Below are positions 42,710-51,944 of a DNA stretch of 64,000 nucleotides, piece after piece. Numbering within the stretch: position 1 is the first letter of the stretch; every line of letters begins with the position of its first letter. This DNA comes from BRH-c25 sp012519325. Its GTDB lineage: Bacteria > Bacillota > Clostridia > Lutisporales > Lutisporaceae. Below the pieces are notes generated by a model that did no database searches, had not been told where the DNA came from, and worked only from the letters and a program-made list of their open reading frames with translations. The stretch lies in contig JBMNHZ010000007.1 of NCBI GenBank assembly GCA_050950645.1, positions 62,001-126,000 on the forward strand, written 5' to 3'. The position numbers and the translations under genes are program-made.

Positions 42710-43495
42710 CTAAAAGAAAAAGTGCGTTATGTATTGGTCAATCAATACTAATGTTCCTAAGGCAAATACATAATAAGAGAAGTTCTTCATACCGCCCTTC
42801 TTTATAAGAGCAATCATAAATCTTACTGAAAAATAACCTGCCGCCGCTGCTGCAATAGTCCCCGCAACGATTGGAGCAGTAATAATTTCTGCTCCCCCTG
42901 TCTCCAGAATATCCTTCATCTGAAAAACAGCGGCCCCCAATATTGCGGGTATCGAGAGCAAGAAAGAAAACTTGGCTGCAAATTCCCTGTCCAGATTTCT
43001 CATAAGGGCACCTGAAATTGTAAGCCCCGATCTTGAAACAGCGGGCATAATTGCAGCACCTTGCATAATTCCTATAAATGCGGCATCCGCAAAAGAGGTT
43101 TCTTCTATTTTCTTTCGTCCGCTGTTGAGTCTCTCAGCAAAAAGGATAATAATACCGGTGGCAAAAAACTCATAGCCTAAGGTGCTGCCGCTTTGAAACA
43201 TGGCTTCGAAGTAATCCTTGAACATTATCCCGATAATCCCTGTCGGTATTGTACCTGCGATAAGCAGCCAGGTAAGCCTTTGAAAGGGCTTTTTAAGAAG
43301 CGCCGATATCTCCTTCCATAATACTGTCACTACAGCCGCCAGGGTTCCCACATGAACCATGGTGTCAAACATAAGGGTGGGTTCCTCTATTGCAAATATT
43401 TTCTGGAACAGCACCAGATGACCCGAACTGCTTATGGGCAAAAATTCCGTTAGCCCCTGAATCAAACCGAGAATAATTCCCTGAATAATGTTCAT
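42710..43495 (-). CDS. uppP: undecaprenyl-diphosphate phosphatase UppP
   Basis: About 261 residues from ATG 43495 with GGAGG upstream. Eight membrane helices and the catalytic segments GLTEFLPISSSGHLVL and AVSRSGLTISG are visible. It dephosphorylates undecaprenyl diphosphate to recycle the lipid carrier for wall polymers; BacA-type proteins also raise bacitracin resistance. Confidence 0.96.
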   Translation of the reverse strand: MNIIQGIILGLIQGLTEFLPISSSGHLVLFQKIFAIEEPTLMFDTMVHVGTLAAVVTVLWKEISALLKKPFQRLTWLLIAGTIPTGIIGIMFKDYFEAMFQSGSTLGYEFFATGIIILFAERLNSGRKKIEETSFADAAFIGIMQGAAIMPAVSRSGLTISGALMRNLDREFAAKFSFLLSIPAILGAAVFQMKDILETGGAEIITAPIVAGTIAAAAAGYFSVRFMIALIKKGGMKNFSYYVFALGTLVLIDQYITHFFF

Positions 43496-43620
43496 TCTCA
43501 AACCTCCGATTTTCAGATACTAGGCACGAGGATTTAGCCGGAACCCCGGAACCTCAGACCCCTATATTATTATGATATATTTCGTACTATGATTCAATGT
43601 CGAAAAATAATAAAAACAAT

Positions 43621-43649
43621 ATGGATGCGTTGCACAACAAAGCATCCAT
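43621..43649 (-). terminator. terminator after the polyprenyl synthase remnant
   Basis: ATGGATGC pairs with GCATCCAT; the minus strand continues ATTGTTTTTATT. It marks the end of the nusG-II/Gx-transporter unit. Confidence 0.75.
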
Positions 43650-43675
43650 TCACTACATATATTTAGACGAGTGAT

Positions 43676-43795
43676 TTAAAACTTTCTTTCGAGCTGCTCA
43701 TCAATTATATCATCATGAATAAAAGCGGCCATGCGGATGATTTCCAAAGCGGCAGCAATGGGCACAATTGTACTGCTGTCATATTGTCCAAAAAT
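43676..43795 (-). pseudogene. remnant of a polyprenyl diphosphate synthase
   Basis: A 39-codon frame bounded by in-frame stops, beginning immediately after the Gx-transporter gene. It encodes IVPIAAALEIIRMAAFIHDDIID, which matches the first aspartate-rich helix of trans-polyprenyl synthases (HDDIID is the DDxxD-type motif). No start codon, upstream helices or downstream catalytic half remain. In related genomes a polyprenyl synthase gene follows the Gx transporter, so an internal deletion at its normal place is the likely history. Confidence 0.75.
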
Positions 43796-43801
43796 TCATT
43801 A

Positions 43802-44329
43802 TCATTCCACATCAGCTTCACTTCCCATTCCAAATATATGTTTAACAGGTTTCAGCATAAATTGCACAGCGAATCCGATGAATAAACCCGTAATCACAGC
43901 TGAAATCATTAATGCCGGCAAGTAATAGAAAAGCTTCACATTTTTAATAATAAAACTGGCAACTAGTAATTGGCCGATGTTATGAAGTATTGCACCTACA
44001 ACACTTATTGCAGGCAGGCTGAACAGGCTCCCGAACTTCCTGTTCATAGCTGCCATAGCCATGGTGCTTATTACACCACCAGTAAAGCTGTATATAAAAG
44101 ATGATATACTCCCTCCGAATACAGAACCTAAAAAAGTTCTCATCCCAACGACTGCCAGAGCTTCCTTAGATCCGAAAAGCACTATGGTGATAAGTGAAAT
44201 AGAATTTGCCAGTCCCAATTTTATTCCAGGGACGGGCACAGGAACAGGTATCAGTCTTTCCACCAAATGAAGTATTAATGCCTGGGAAACCAGAATTCCC
44301 AGCAGTACGATCTTTTTAGTCCTGCTCAT
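43802..44329 (-). CDS. Gx transporter family protein (heptaprenyl diphosphate synthase component I-like)
   Basis: 175 residues with five to six membrane helices (family Hpre_diP_synt_I). LVERLIPVPVPVPGIKLGLANSI and the glycine-rich helices resemble S-components of ECF transporters. Despite the name, the protein is a membrane transporter or ECF substrate subunit. It lies between the NusG-II protein and a broken polyprenyl synthase gene. Confidence 0.88.
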   Translation of the reverse strand: MSRTKKIVLLGILVSQALILHLVERLIPVPVPVPGIKLGLANSISLITIVLFGSKEALAVVGMRTFLGSVFGGSISSFIYSFTGGVISTMAMAAMNRKFGSLFSLPAISVVGAILHNIGQLLVASFIIKNVKLFYYLPALMISAVITGLFIGFAVQFMLKPVKHIFGMGSEADVE

Positions 44330-44349
44330 ATTTATTCCCCCATCAATTA

Positions 44350-44733
44350 TCAGAACGAAATACCGTCAATTTCTGATTCATCCTTTCCCTCAATATACAC
44401 AACCACCCTGTTGGGGAGGCATACTATGCTCTGCCCCGCTTTGCTTATCAAGCCTGTTTTCTGGCACACCTTGTCAGGACATACCACATCCCTGACATAT
44501 GCTCCATTTTCATCAATAACTATGTTGATGTACTTTCCGTTTTTAAACTCTATATGAATTTCCTGTCGTTCCATACCTTCTTCCATTGCTACAACCTTAT
44601 AAAGATCTCCGTTTGTTTCAATGACAATCTGCCGCTCACCTGAAGTCCTGTCCGGATTATTTATTATCAACCAGGAAATCACTGCAGCAGCAAGTACCAG
44701 AACAATTATTAGGTCTCCTTTTTTCATTTTCAT
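44350..44733 (-). CDS. NusG domain II-containing membrane-anchored protein
   Basis: 127 residues: one N-terminal membrane helix (DLIIVLVLAAAVISWLII), then a NusG-II-like beta domain with three cysteines (CPDKVCQKTGLISKAGQSIVCLPN). GAGG precedes the ATG. These proteins co-occur with ApbE and the Gx transporter in Clostridia. The three cysteines may hold a metal or a disulfide. The exact function is unknown. Confidence 0.88.
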   Translation of the reverse strand: MKMKKGDLIIVLVLAAAVISWLIINNPDRTSGERQIVIETNGDLYKVVAMEEGMERQEIHIEFKNGKYINIVIDENGAYVRDVVCPDKVCQKTGLISKAGQSIVCLPNRVVVYIEGKDESEIDGISF

Positions 44734-45003
44734 AAAAAATACCTCACTTGAAGCATTTAATCGTTATATATTAAATGCAAAACATGCTGTATATTATACA
44801 ACCGATAATGTCTATAGTAATAGTACAAGTCATTAAGTTCACCGACTGTAAACATTTTTTGCTTCATTATAGTGAATTTAATTATCATTATTAATATTAA
44901 AGTTGCAATAAGAATACTGTATCATATAGAATTAAATATGTAAATTTATGATTAATTTATGATTTTATTTTTCTCCGTCCATTATATTCCGGAGGTGCCC
45001 ATT

Positions 45004-46080
45004 TTGATTTATAATATAAAATTGAGGCTTCTGCTCCTTGCTTTACTGGCGGTACTCCTTTTGTCCGGATGCCGGAATCCGTTTCCAAATGCTGCAGCCA
45101 AGCCGTTTTCAAAGACCAGTTTCCTTCTCGGGACAATTATAGAGATATCAATATTCGATAAGCATGATGAAACTTTAATGGATAAGGCCTTCAATAGAAT
45201 ATGGGAAATTGAGAAAAAAATGACTATCAACAATGCCGAATCCAGCGAAATCATATCTCTAAATAAAGCTTCGGGAAAAAACGAAGTCACGTTGAGTCCC
45301 GATACTTTATTTGTGCTGAAAAAGGGCAAGGAGTACTCCGAGATGTCTGAAGGAGTATTTGATATAACGATAGGGCCGGTGGTTAAGCTTTGGAATATAG
45401 GTACAGATTATGCCGCCGTACCTGAAAAAAGCAAGCTGGCGGAAGCCATAAAACTGGTGGATTATAGAAAACTGCGCCTTAATGAGGATAACCATACAGC
45501 CATTCTTGAGAAACCGGGCATGCAAGTAGATCTTGGAGCAATTGCCAAGGGCTATGCTGCTGATGAAGCAGCCCGTATTCTAAAGGAAAACGGAGTTAAG
45601 CATGCAATTATCAATCTTGGCGGAAATGTAATAACGGTGGGGGGCAATCCGAACAGAAAACCATGGAAAATTGGAATTCAAAATCCCTTTAATCCAAGAG
45701 GGGATTTTATGGGAGTAGTGCATATTCAGGATCAAACAGTAGTAACCTCCGGTACATATGAAAGATACTTTAAAGAGAACGGCAAAATATATCACCATAT
45801 TTTAAATCCCAATACCGGCTATCCCGTTGAGAATAATCTGCGAAGTGTATCGATAATTACCGGTAAATCCATAGATGGAGACGGACTTTCCACCACTGCG
45901 CTGCTTTATGGACTTGAGAAAGGAATGAAACTGGTTGACAGTCTTGAAAATGTTGAAGCCGTTTTTATAACCAATGATAAAAAAGTATATACATCTTCAG
46001 GGCTAAAGTATATATTTACAATTACCAATCCTGAATTCAAGCTTGAGAAATTACCAAGCACAGGAGAACCCGGCAGGTAA
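45004..46080 (+). CDS. apbE: FAD:protein FMN transferase (ApbE), lipoprotein
   Basis: About 358 residues from TTG 45004, six bases after GGAGGTG; an ATG at 44959 has no ribosome site. A signal peptide ends in the lipobox LLLSGC. The ApbE domain shows VDLGAIAKGYAADEA, INLGGNVITVGGNP, HHILNPNTGYPV and SIDGDGLSTTALLYG. It attaches FMN to Ser/Thr of flavoproteins, such as RNF subunits, outside the membrane. It is divergent from the NusG-II gene. Confidence 0.95.
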   Translation: MIYNIKLRLLLLALLAVLLLSGCRNPFPNAAAKPFSKTSFLLGTIIEISIFDKHDETLMDKAFNRIWEIEKKMTINNAESSEIISLNKASGKNEVTLSPDTLFVLKKGKEYSEMSEGVFDITIGPVVKLWNIGTDYAAVPEKSKLAEAIKLVDYRKLRLNEDNHTAILEKPGMQVDLGAIAKGYAADEAARILKENGVKHAIINLGGNVITVGGNPNRKPWKIGIQNPFNPRGDFMGVVHIQDQTVVTSGTYERYFKENGKIYHHILNPNTGYPVENNLRSVSIITGKSIDGDGLSTTALLYGLEKGMKLVDSLENVEAVFITNDKKVYTSSGLKYIFTITNPEFKLEKLPSTGEPGR

Positions 46081-46135
46081 TATTAGATAGAGAGCTTCAT
46101 GTTCCCCCAGGTCCTAATCACCAGCTTGGTCTTCA

Positions 46136-47419
46136 TTACTTCATCAAGGCTTCGGCACATCTTTCAGCCTGATACAGCACCTTCTCCAGGTCAATTGTCT
46201 TAAGCTCTCCCGCCTCCATCAGCACCCTTCCGTTCACTATGACGGTCGATACATCCGATGCCTGTGCGGAATAAGCCAGAGAAGAAACTATATTGTATCT
46301 TGGACATAGGTGTGGCTTTTTCATATCCAATATGATCAGATCCGCTTTCTTACCAGGCGAAATTGTCCCTACCTGTCCTTCGAGCCCCAGTGCCCGCGCC
46401 CCCCCGGTGGTCGCCATCTGTAAGGCTGTATATGCCGGGACGGATGTGGTGTCAAGGCTTATTCCTTTGTTAACAATTGCCGCCAGGTTAATCTCTTCAA
46501 ACATGTTCAAATTATTATTGCTGGAAGCCCCATCGGTACCCAGCGCGACATTCGCACCTGCCTGTAAAAGCTTTCCTATGGGTGCAAAACCGTTTCCCAG
46601 CTTCAGATTGCTTCCCGGATTATATGCAATACTTACATGGTTTTCCGCCAATATGGCAATATCCTCATCGGACAAGTGTACACAATGGGCTGCCAGAGTA
46701 GGACGGCTAAACAAACCAATTTCTTTCATCCTTTTTATTGGTGATATTCCAAAAAGTCTATAGCTGTCCTGTACTTCCTTGCTGCTTTCCGACAGATGGA
46801 TGTGTATACCTACGTCCAATTCGCTGCTCAGTTCTATGATATCTTTCAAATAATCGTTACCGCAGGTGTATGGCGCATGGGGTCCGGCCATGATCGATAT
46901 CCTGCCCTCTCCCTTGTTGTTCCAATCAGCTGCAAGCCTCCTGGTCTCGTCCAGCATTTGCCTGCCGTTTTCTCCATCCATAAGCCCTTTTGAAAGGCAA
47001 GCCCTTATACCTGTTTCCTCTGCTGCCCTTGCTGTCTGATCAACAAAGAAATACATATCCGCAAAGCATGTGATTCCTGATCTAAGCATTTCAGCGATAC
47101 TAAGCATTGAACCCCAGTACACCTGCTCTTCTGTCAACTTTGCCTCCAGAGGCCACATTTTTTCCCTAAGCCATACATCAAATGGGATATCATCCGCATA
47201 GTTCCTTAGCAGTGTCATGGCTGCATGGGTATGGGCATTTATCAATCCGGGCATTACCAGCTTATCGGTTCCATCCATAACCTTTTCTGCCATAAAACCC
47301 TCAGGAATGCTACCGACAAATTTGATCCTTTCTCCCTCTATTCCGACGTTGGTCCTGCTCCGTACTGCCTTGTCACCTTCCATTATCAGAACAGAAGTAT
47401 TCTTAATTAAAATATTCAT
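46136..47419 (-). CDS. mtaD: 5-methylthioadenosine/S-adenosylhomocysteine deaminase
   Basis: 427 residues of the amidohydrolase superfamily. Metal-binding motifs are in order: PGLINAHTHAAMTLLR, HIHLSESSKEV, TLAAHCVHL and LGTDGASSNNNLNMFEE. It deaminates methylthioadenosine or SAH to inosine derivatives. RBS GGGG lies upstream. Chlorohydrolase-like relatives have the same motifs, so the exact purine is not certain. Confidence 0.9.
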   Translation of the reverse strand: MNILIKNTSVLIMEGDKAVRSRTNVGIEGERIKFVGSIPEGFMAEKVMDGTDKLVMPGLINAHTHAAMTLLRNYADDIPFDVWLREKMWPLEAKLTEEQVYWGSMLSIAEMLRSGITCFADMYFFVDQTARAAEETGIRACLSKGLMDGENGRQMLDETRRLAADWNNKGEGRISIMAGPHAPYTCGNDYLKDIIELSSELDVGIHIHLSESSKEVQDSYRLFGISPIKRMKEIGLFSRPTLAAHCVHLSDEDIAILAENHVSIAYNPGSNLKLGNGFAPIGKLLQAGANVALGTDGASSNNNLNMFEEINLAAIVNKGISLDTTSVPAYTALQMATTGGARALGLEGQVGTISPGKKADLIILDMKKPHLCPRYNIVSSLAYSAQASDVSTVIVNGRVLMEAGELKTIDLEKVLYQAERCAEALMK

Positions 47420-47445
47420 ATTCCACCCCTATATAATCATTGATA

Positions 47446-47462
47446 AGCAAAGCTGATGTTAT
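47446..47462 (+). repeat. left copy of a 17-bp inverted repeat flanking a secreted-protein gene
   Basis: AGCAAAGCTGATGTTAT here is repeated perfectly in inverse orientation at 48813-48829, enclosing the gene at 47485-48768. It lies just upstream of mtaD (on the minus strand). Confidence 0.7.
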
Positions 47463-47484
47463 TCGATTGGCTGACTTTGCAGCC

Positions 47485-48768
47485 CTATTTATATCCTCCC
47501 AGCAGGTAATTGTAGAAAGCTTCATTTACCCAGAACTTGTAAGTAAAGACCTGCAGCTTTGAGTCTGCCTTTTTAAACCCCTGAACTACATCATTGGATT
47601 TGTCGTTCAGAGAGAAGGATTGTGCAATATAATTGTCCTGCTTTATATAGTTGTTGGTAATAGTAACATATTCATCGATCTCTGTATCCGAATAATAGAG
47701 CGGCTGCCACCAGGATCCCGCAAGGAGTCCAACCATTGAATCCTGATTCTTCTTAGCATAATTAAGTATTACTTTCTGGAATTTGTTCTTCTGGTTCTGA
47801 TTGTCGAACTCGAAGCTGATATCGTACTCCTTGGAATATGCGATAAAGTTACCATTTTCTATCTTTAGCACCTTGAAATCCGAAGACTCAACTGGCTCTC
47901 CCCATTCTTTCAAATAAATGTAAGCCGAAGTCTTTGGCTCTAACTGTACCTTGGCATTCAAACCCTCGCTGCGAAGAAGGGCGATAAGCTGTAAGGCATG
48001 CTTGATATCCGAATGACCATATGTAACAGCCAGGTCTTTATCGAAGTTGGCGTTGAACCTTGCATCCTTGAGATTGTAGCCTGTAATCGCACCGGTTTTT
48101 AGCACCTGGTCAACAATTTTCCTCAATTCTCCGGCTTCTATAATGCTCTGTGTGTTCCAGGAATTGAAGACTTTGCTATAAATATCCTCGTCGAATACAT
48201 AGCCCAAATAGTTCTTGTACTTTCCCTGGAAGGAGAGAATCTTGCCCAGTAAATATTCTGCATCTTCCCGATTTATCGGGCTCTCAGGATTATAACTCCT
48301 TTTCCAGACTGTTGGTAAGAGTCCACAGTCTGCTGCAGCAGCATATTCCTGGAAGATTTGCAGGTTTGTATCCTTCATTGAGCTGTAGTTAATCCCTGTT
48401 CTTAATAGTGCGCTTTCTACTTTGGCTTTGGGATAGGTATAGGCCAGCTCCTTCATTCCCGCTGCCTTAACAGCTAATGCAAGAGCCTCCGAATTGGTCA
48501 GCGCCTTATCCTGTCCCGTCAGGTCGGCAGTTTTGTCAATATCCGCATAGGTAGCCCCGGATATTTTCTCCACAGCCCTTACAAAGTCACCCTTGGTCAC
48601 TGTATCTGGTAGTACAATTGCATAGTTATCCTTCAGGTATTCCTTATATTCCGCTGCCTGTATTTCCCCTGCAAATACCAACGTGCCGGAACAAAGGATA
48701 CTGATTACAAGAATTATTGCCAGATTCAGTCTGAAGCCTTTGTTTCTCTTACCAAGAGCAGTCACCAT
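47485..48768 (-). CDS. secreted protein of unknown function with SLH-like repeats
   Basis: 427 residues. A signal peptide (NLAIILVISILCSGTLVFAGEIQA) is followed by two or three segments like S-layer homology repeats (KGDFVRAVEKISGA, TNSEALALAVKAAGM, PINREDAEYLLGKILSF). The C-terminal half is rich in aromatic and polar residues and unassigned. GGAGG precedes the ATG. It is probably cell-surface attached. A GntR-UTRA gene lies upstream. Confidence 0.8.
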   Translation of the reverse strand: MVTALGKRNKGFRLNLAIILVISILCSGTLVFAGEIQAAEYKEYLKDNYAIVLPDTVTKGDFVRAVEKISGATYADIDKTADLTGQDKALTNSEALALAVKAAGMKELAYTYPKAKVESALLRTGINYSSMKDTNLQIFQEYAAAADCGLLPTVWKRSYNPESPINREDAEYLLGKILSFQGKYKNYLGYVFDEDIYSKVFNSWNTQSIIEAGELRKIVDQVLKTGAITGYNLKDARFNANFDKDLAVTYGHSDIKHALQLIALLRSEGLNAKVQLEPKTSAYIYLKEWGEPVESSDFKVLKIENGNFIAYSKEYDISFEFDNQNQKNKFQKVILNYAKKNQDSMVGLLAGSWWQPLYYSDTEIDEYVTITNNYIKQDNYIAQSFSLNDKSNDVVQGFKKADSKLQVFTYKFWVNEAFYNYLLGGYK

Positions 48769-48812
48769 TGTACATTCCTCCTTTATATATCTTTATCTTT
48801 TCTGCTGATTAT

Positions 48813-48829
48813 ATAACATCAGCTTTGCT
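48813..48829 (-). repeat. right copy of the 17-bp inverted repeat
   Basis: Reads ATAACATCAGCTTTGCT on the plus strand, the exact reverse complement of 47446-47462. On the minus strand it overlaps a TATAAT-like box (near 48808-48813) ahead of the secreted-protein gene. Confidence 0.7.
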
Positions 48830-48840
48830 ATCCGGTTAAA

Positions 48841-49572
48841 TCACTTGTTCCGGTTTACCCTGAACCGGAACACCTGTGGATTGAAGTAATCCATGGAATA
48901 TATTATAGGAGTCCCTTCCTTGTCGTAATGAATCTGATGCAGTAGTATGAAAAGCTGATTTGAATCGGTTTTTATCAACTCCTTCATATCATCAGTTGCA
49001 AAAGTAGGTATGATCTCTGCTACGGCATATTCAGCTTCAAGGCCGCAATGCTCCTTTAGGTATCTGAACATGGATTCATTATCTATCTCCTTTGGTATGT
49101 CATCTCTGAAAGCGGATCTTCTCACTGTATCTACACAATAGGCTGCTACCTTCCTGTTGGCAGTCCTCACACGCTTGAATGTCACAACGTTTTCACCAGG
49201 CTTCAGCCCCATCTTGGCTATCATATCTCTGGTAGGCTTACCTTCACTTATATCCACCCATTTGGTTCCGGGGTTATAACCGAACTTTTCAATGATTTCA
49301 GTTATACTCTCCATCTTCTCAAGGCCGCTTTCTATCTCGACAGGCCTCTTATATACATAAGTCCCTTTCCCCTGACGTTTATATATGATCCTATCCTGCT
49401 CCAAAAGTGCAAGGGCTTCCCTGACGATATACCTGCTCACTCCAAGCATTTCCATAAGCTCTGCTTCAGTAGGCAGTATATCGTCAGGCTGCAGTTCCTC
49501 CAGCCTGATATATTCCAGAATCTTCTCCTTGGCCTGTTGACTAAGGGGAATTACTTTTCCCTTTATTCGCAT
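48841..49572 (-). CDS. GntR-family regulator of the HutC/UTRA type
   Basis: 243 residues. A GntR winged helix (AKEKILEYIRLEELQPDDILPTEAELMEMLGVSRYIVREALALLEQDR) leads to a UTRA ligand-binding domain (MAKMGLKPGENVVTFKRVRTANRKVAAYCVD). UTRA domains bind sugars, amino-sugars or histidine-pathway compounds. Genes regulated here are unclear; the secreted protein downstream is a candidate. Confidence 0.92.
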   Translation of the reverse strand: MRIKGKVIPLSQQAKEKILEYIRLEELQPDDILPTEAELMEMLGVSRYIVREALALLEQDRIIYKRQGKGTYVYKRPVEIESGLEKMESITEIIEKFGYNPGTKWVDISEGKPTRDMIAKMGLKPGENVVTFKRVRTANRKVAAYCVDTVRRSAFRDDIPKEIDNESMFRYLKEHCGLEAEYAVAEIIPTFATDDMKELIKTDSNQLFILLHQIHYDKEGTPIIYSMDYFNPQVFRFRVNRNK

Positions 49573-49689
49573 ATTATCTCTCCTAACTTGTCAGACATCA
49601 TATATCTATTATGTCAATACTAACATTGGTAAAATTTTCTGTCAATTACTATATGTTACTTTATTATTACTTTTTTCCAAAATAAAAAA

Positions 49690-49718
49690 ACGCCATATTT
49701 CTTTTAAGAAAATGGCGT
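49690..49718 (-). terminator. terminator of the first chemoreceptor gene
   Basis: ACGCCAT with ATGGCGT and a further AT-rich pairing, followed on the minus strand by TTTTTTATT. Confidence 0.85.
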
Positions 49719-49746
49719 ATCCGCAAATTATTTCTTCACGCAAGCA

Positions 49747-51345
49747 TCAGTTCTCATTTATATTAATATCTGCCATTAAAACTCCCATGATTGTACCCTC
49801 CGAAGTTATTGGCATAGCTACTGTAATATTATAATTACCGGTAGCACAGGATATGTATTCCTTTGATATATAGGTCTGACCCTGCATTGCATTTGTAAAA
49901 TACGGCTTTGCACTGCAATCTTTGACATTTTCAGGGATTTCGGTTGTTGCCCCTATAACATAGCCCTTGTTGTCAAGAATTGCTATAAGATCAATGAATT
50001 CTAACTTTTTCTTATACTCTTTTATACATCTTTCTGCCGCTTTTTCATCTGATGCCATTATATTTTCTTTTTGTATTATTTCATTTATCAAATCCTGAGT
50101 CTTATTAATCTTTTCCTTTATTACATCAGTAACCACAAAGCCCTTCATAAAATTCTCTATTATTGCATTAGACTCTTCAAGCCTTTCCAGAAGTGTCATA
50201 ATATGACCGTGCACCGCTTCTATAGTAGCCAGCTGCTCTTCCGTCGACGCTCCGATCTCCTCCGATACCGCCGCATTCTGCTGCGTTATGTCATTGATCT
50301 TTTCTATCTCCTTCTCTATACTGCCAATACTCATCATCTGTCCCTTTGTAAGATCCGTTATCTTTTCAGCCGCCTTAATATTATCATTTAAGGTACTGTT
50401 TATTACGTCAGATTTGCTTAATACCTCTTCCGCAAATGCAAGATTCTTGTCTATGGCATCTGCCTCATCTTTTATATTAACCGACAACTCTCTTATCTGG
50501 CCTGTAATCCCGTCAACCAGCTGCTTTATCTCTTTCGCAGATTGCGAAGAGTCATCCGCAAGCTTCCCTACTTCTCCGGCAACCACTGCAAACCCTCTTC
50601 CCGCTTCACCGGCTCTGGCAGCCTCTATAGCTGCGTTCAACGCCAGCAGCTGTGTCTGGGATGCTATACCTTCAACTGCTTCCGTTATTGTATCGATTTC
50701 TCTTATTCTATTATCCAGACTGTCCAAGGCCTCCAAAACCTTTTCGTTGTATTCCTTGGACTCCTGTATTTTGAACTTTATATCTGAAAATTTACTGAAG
50801 CTGTCCTCTATTGTGCCTTTTGTCTCATTTGCAATTCTTAGGCTTGTCTCTGCATTTTCGCTTATATCCCCCGCATCTCGTGCAAAGCTCTGTACCATTT
50901 CCATCATGTTATGGGTATATGAAGCCTGATTGCTTACCGACTCTGCCACACTCTGTATAGTTGAGGCTATCTCTCCTGATGAATACTTAATTGCTTCTGC
51001 CTGCTTCTCCACCTCATGAGCATCCTTAATTACCCTTTTAGACACATCCTCAAAGTTACCAATTAAACTTCTGGTCTTGAACAAAAAATCGTTCATCGAC
51101 GCGACAATGTTATCGAACATACCGATTCCGGCTTTTCTGATGTTTTTGTTCAACTGTCCCTTGTTTATTTCTTCTATATTGAGCTTCATCCTTTCGGAAA
51201 TTCTGCTCAACCGTGCAAATAAAACTAGCCCCGATACAATCATCAATACTATCAATGCTGCAGAGGCCAATTGGCTGCTGCGCATTAAGTACAATGCGGT
51301 ACCAAGAACAATATTAATTAAAATATATAGAGTCAATGATCCCAT
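49747..51345 (-). CDS. methyl-accepting chemotaxis protein with C-terminal Cache-like domain
   Basis: 532 residues. Two membrane helices (about residues 4-45) with almost no periplasmic loop are followed by a long coiled coil with the receptor hairpin (EAVEGIASQTQLLALNAAIEAARAGEAGRGFAVVAGEVGKLADDSS). About 100 residues after the coil form a Cache/PAS-like domain (LIAILDNKGYVIG, CSAKPYFTNAMQGQTYISKEY, YNITVAMPI, GVLMADININ). In most receptors that domain is extracellular and N-terminal. Here it should face the cytoplasm. A paralog is at 52919-54520. Confidence 0.9.
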   Translation of the reverse strand: MGSLTLYILINIVLGTALYLMRSSQLASAALIVLMIVSGLVLFARLSRISERMKLNIEEINKGQLNKNIRKAGIGMFDNIVASMNDFLFKTRSLIGNFEDVSKRVIKDAHEVEKQAEAIKYSSGEIASTIQSVAESVSNQASYTHNMMEMVQSFARDAGDISENAETSLRIANETKGTIEDSFSKFSDIKFKIQESKEYNEKVLEALDSLDNRIREIDTITEAVEGIASQTQLLALNAAIEAARAGEAGRGFAVVAGEVGKLADDSSQSAKEIKQLVDGITGQIRELSVNIKDEADAIDKNLAFAEEVLSKSDVINSTLNDNIKAAEKITDLTKGQMMSIGSIEKEIEKINDITQQNAAVSEEIGASTEEQLATIEAVHGHIMTLLERLEESNAIIENFMKGFVVTDVIKEKINKTQDLINEIIQKENIMASDEKAAERCIKEYKKKLEFIDLIAILDNKGYVIGATTEIPENVKDCSAKPYFTNAMQGQTYISKEYISCATGNYNITVAMPITSEGTIMGVLMADININEN

Positions 51346-51528
51346 AATGCCCCACGCTCCCTCATTTTTCTATTTTTCTTGGGGAAAAGCCAGCCTTAAA
51401 TTAGCAAGTTATGGTAATGCAACATGTTTATTTATTCCACCAATCCCATAATAGTACATAACATTTAAATAATCAACAGATTTTGCTCCTTTTGACAATT
51501 ATTCGAAGCCTGCGCACCACAAATAAAA

Positions 51529-51553
51529 AGCAGTCATGCTGTGCGTGACTGCT
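51529..51553 (-). terminator. terminator after the small gene at 51566
   Basis: AGCAGTCA and TGACTGCT with a 9-nt loop; the minus strand continues TTTTATTTG. Confidence 0.85.
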
Positions 51554-51565
51554 TCTGCCGCTATA

Positions 51566-51757
51566 TTAATTTAATCTGTCTTCATAAAGTGACAATATAT
51601 GACTGATGCTCTTCGCCGAATTCTTTTCACTGATATATAGTCTGACCTTTCCTGTAAGTTTTTTATTATATCTGATCTTCACGCCTTTCTTAAAAAAACT
51701 GGTTATTTGCTTGGTCTGTTTAGCTCCATTGCTATCCAATCTGATACTCACTCTCAT
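51566..51757 (-). CDS. small basic protein of unknown function
   Basis: 63 residues (RVSIRLDSNGAKQTKQITSFFKKGVKIRYN...), basic, no membrane helix or cysteines. AGAGGGG lies about eight bases before the ATG and a terminator follows, so I treat it as real. I do not recognise a family. It could be a nucleic-acid-binding protein. Confidence 0.55.
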   Translation of the reverse strand: MRVSIRLDSNGAKQTKQITSFFKKGVKIRYNKKLTGKVRLYISEKNSAKSISHILSLYEDRLN

Positions 51758-51803
51758 ATTGCCACCCCTCTTTCAATCAAATATGCGTTTATGCATGTAT
51801 TAT

Positions 51804-51916
51804 TATATCATAAAGTCCGTAAGGCTTTATGATATACGCCCATGTGCGTTTTGCGAAGCAAATAATCGCACGGGCATTAAATCATGGATATAATATGCGT
51901 TTACGCATATTATATC
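51804..51916. repeat. three consecutive hairpins
   Basis: Hairpin 1: 51804-51815 with 51825-51836 (12 bp, TATCATAAAG arm). Hairpin 2: 51838-51848 with 51867-51875 (GCCC and GTGCG pairs with a 2-nt bulge). Hairpin 3: 51887-51899 with 51904-51916 (13 bp, 4-nt loop). They occupy the spacer between manA and the small gene. The role is unknown; a composite terminator, processed RNA or small mobile repeat is possible. Confidence 0.6.
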
Positions 51917-51944
51917 ATATATTTGCAAGAATTTATGTTACATC

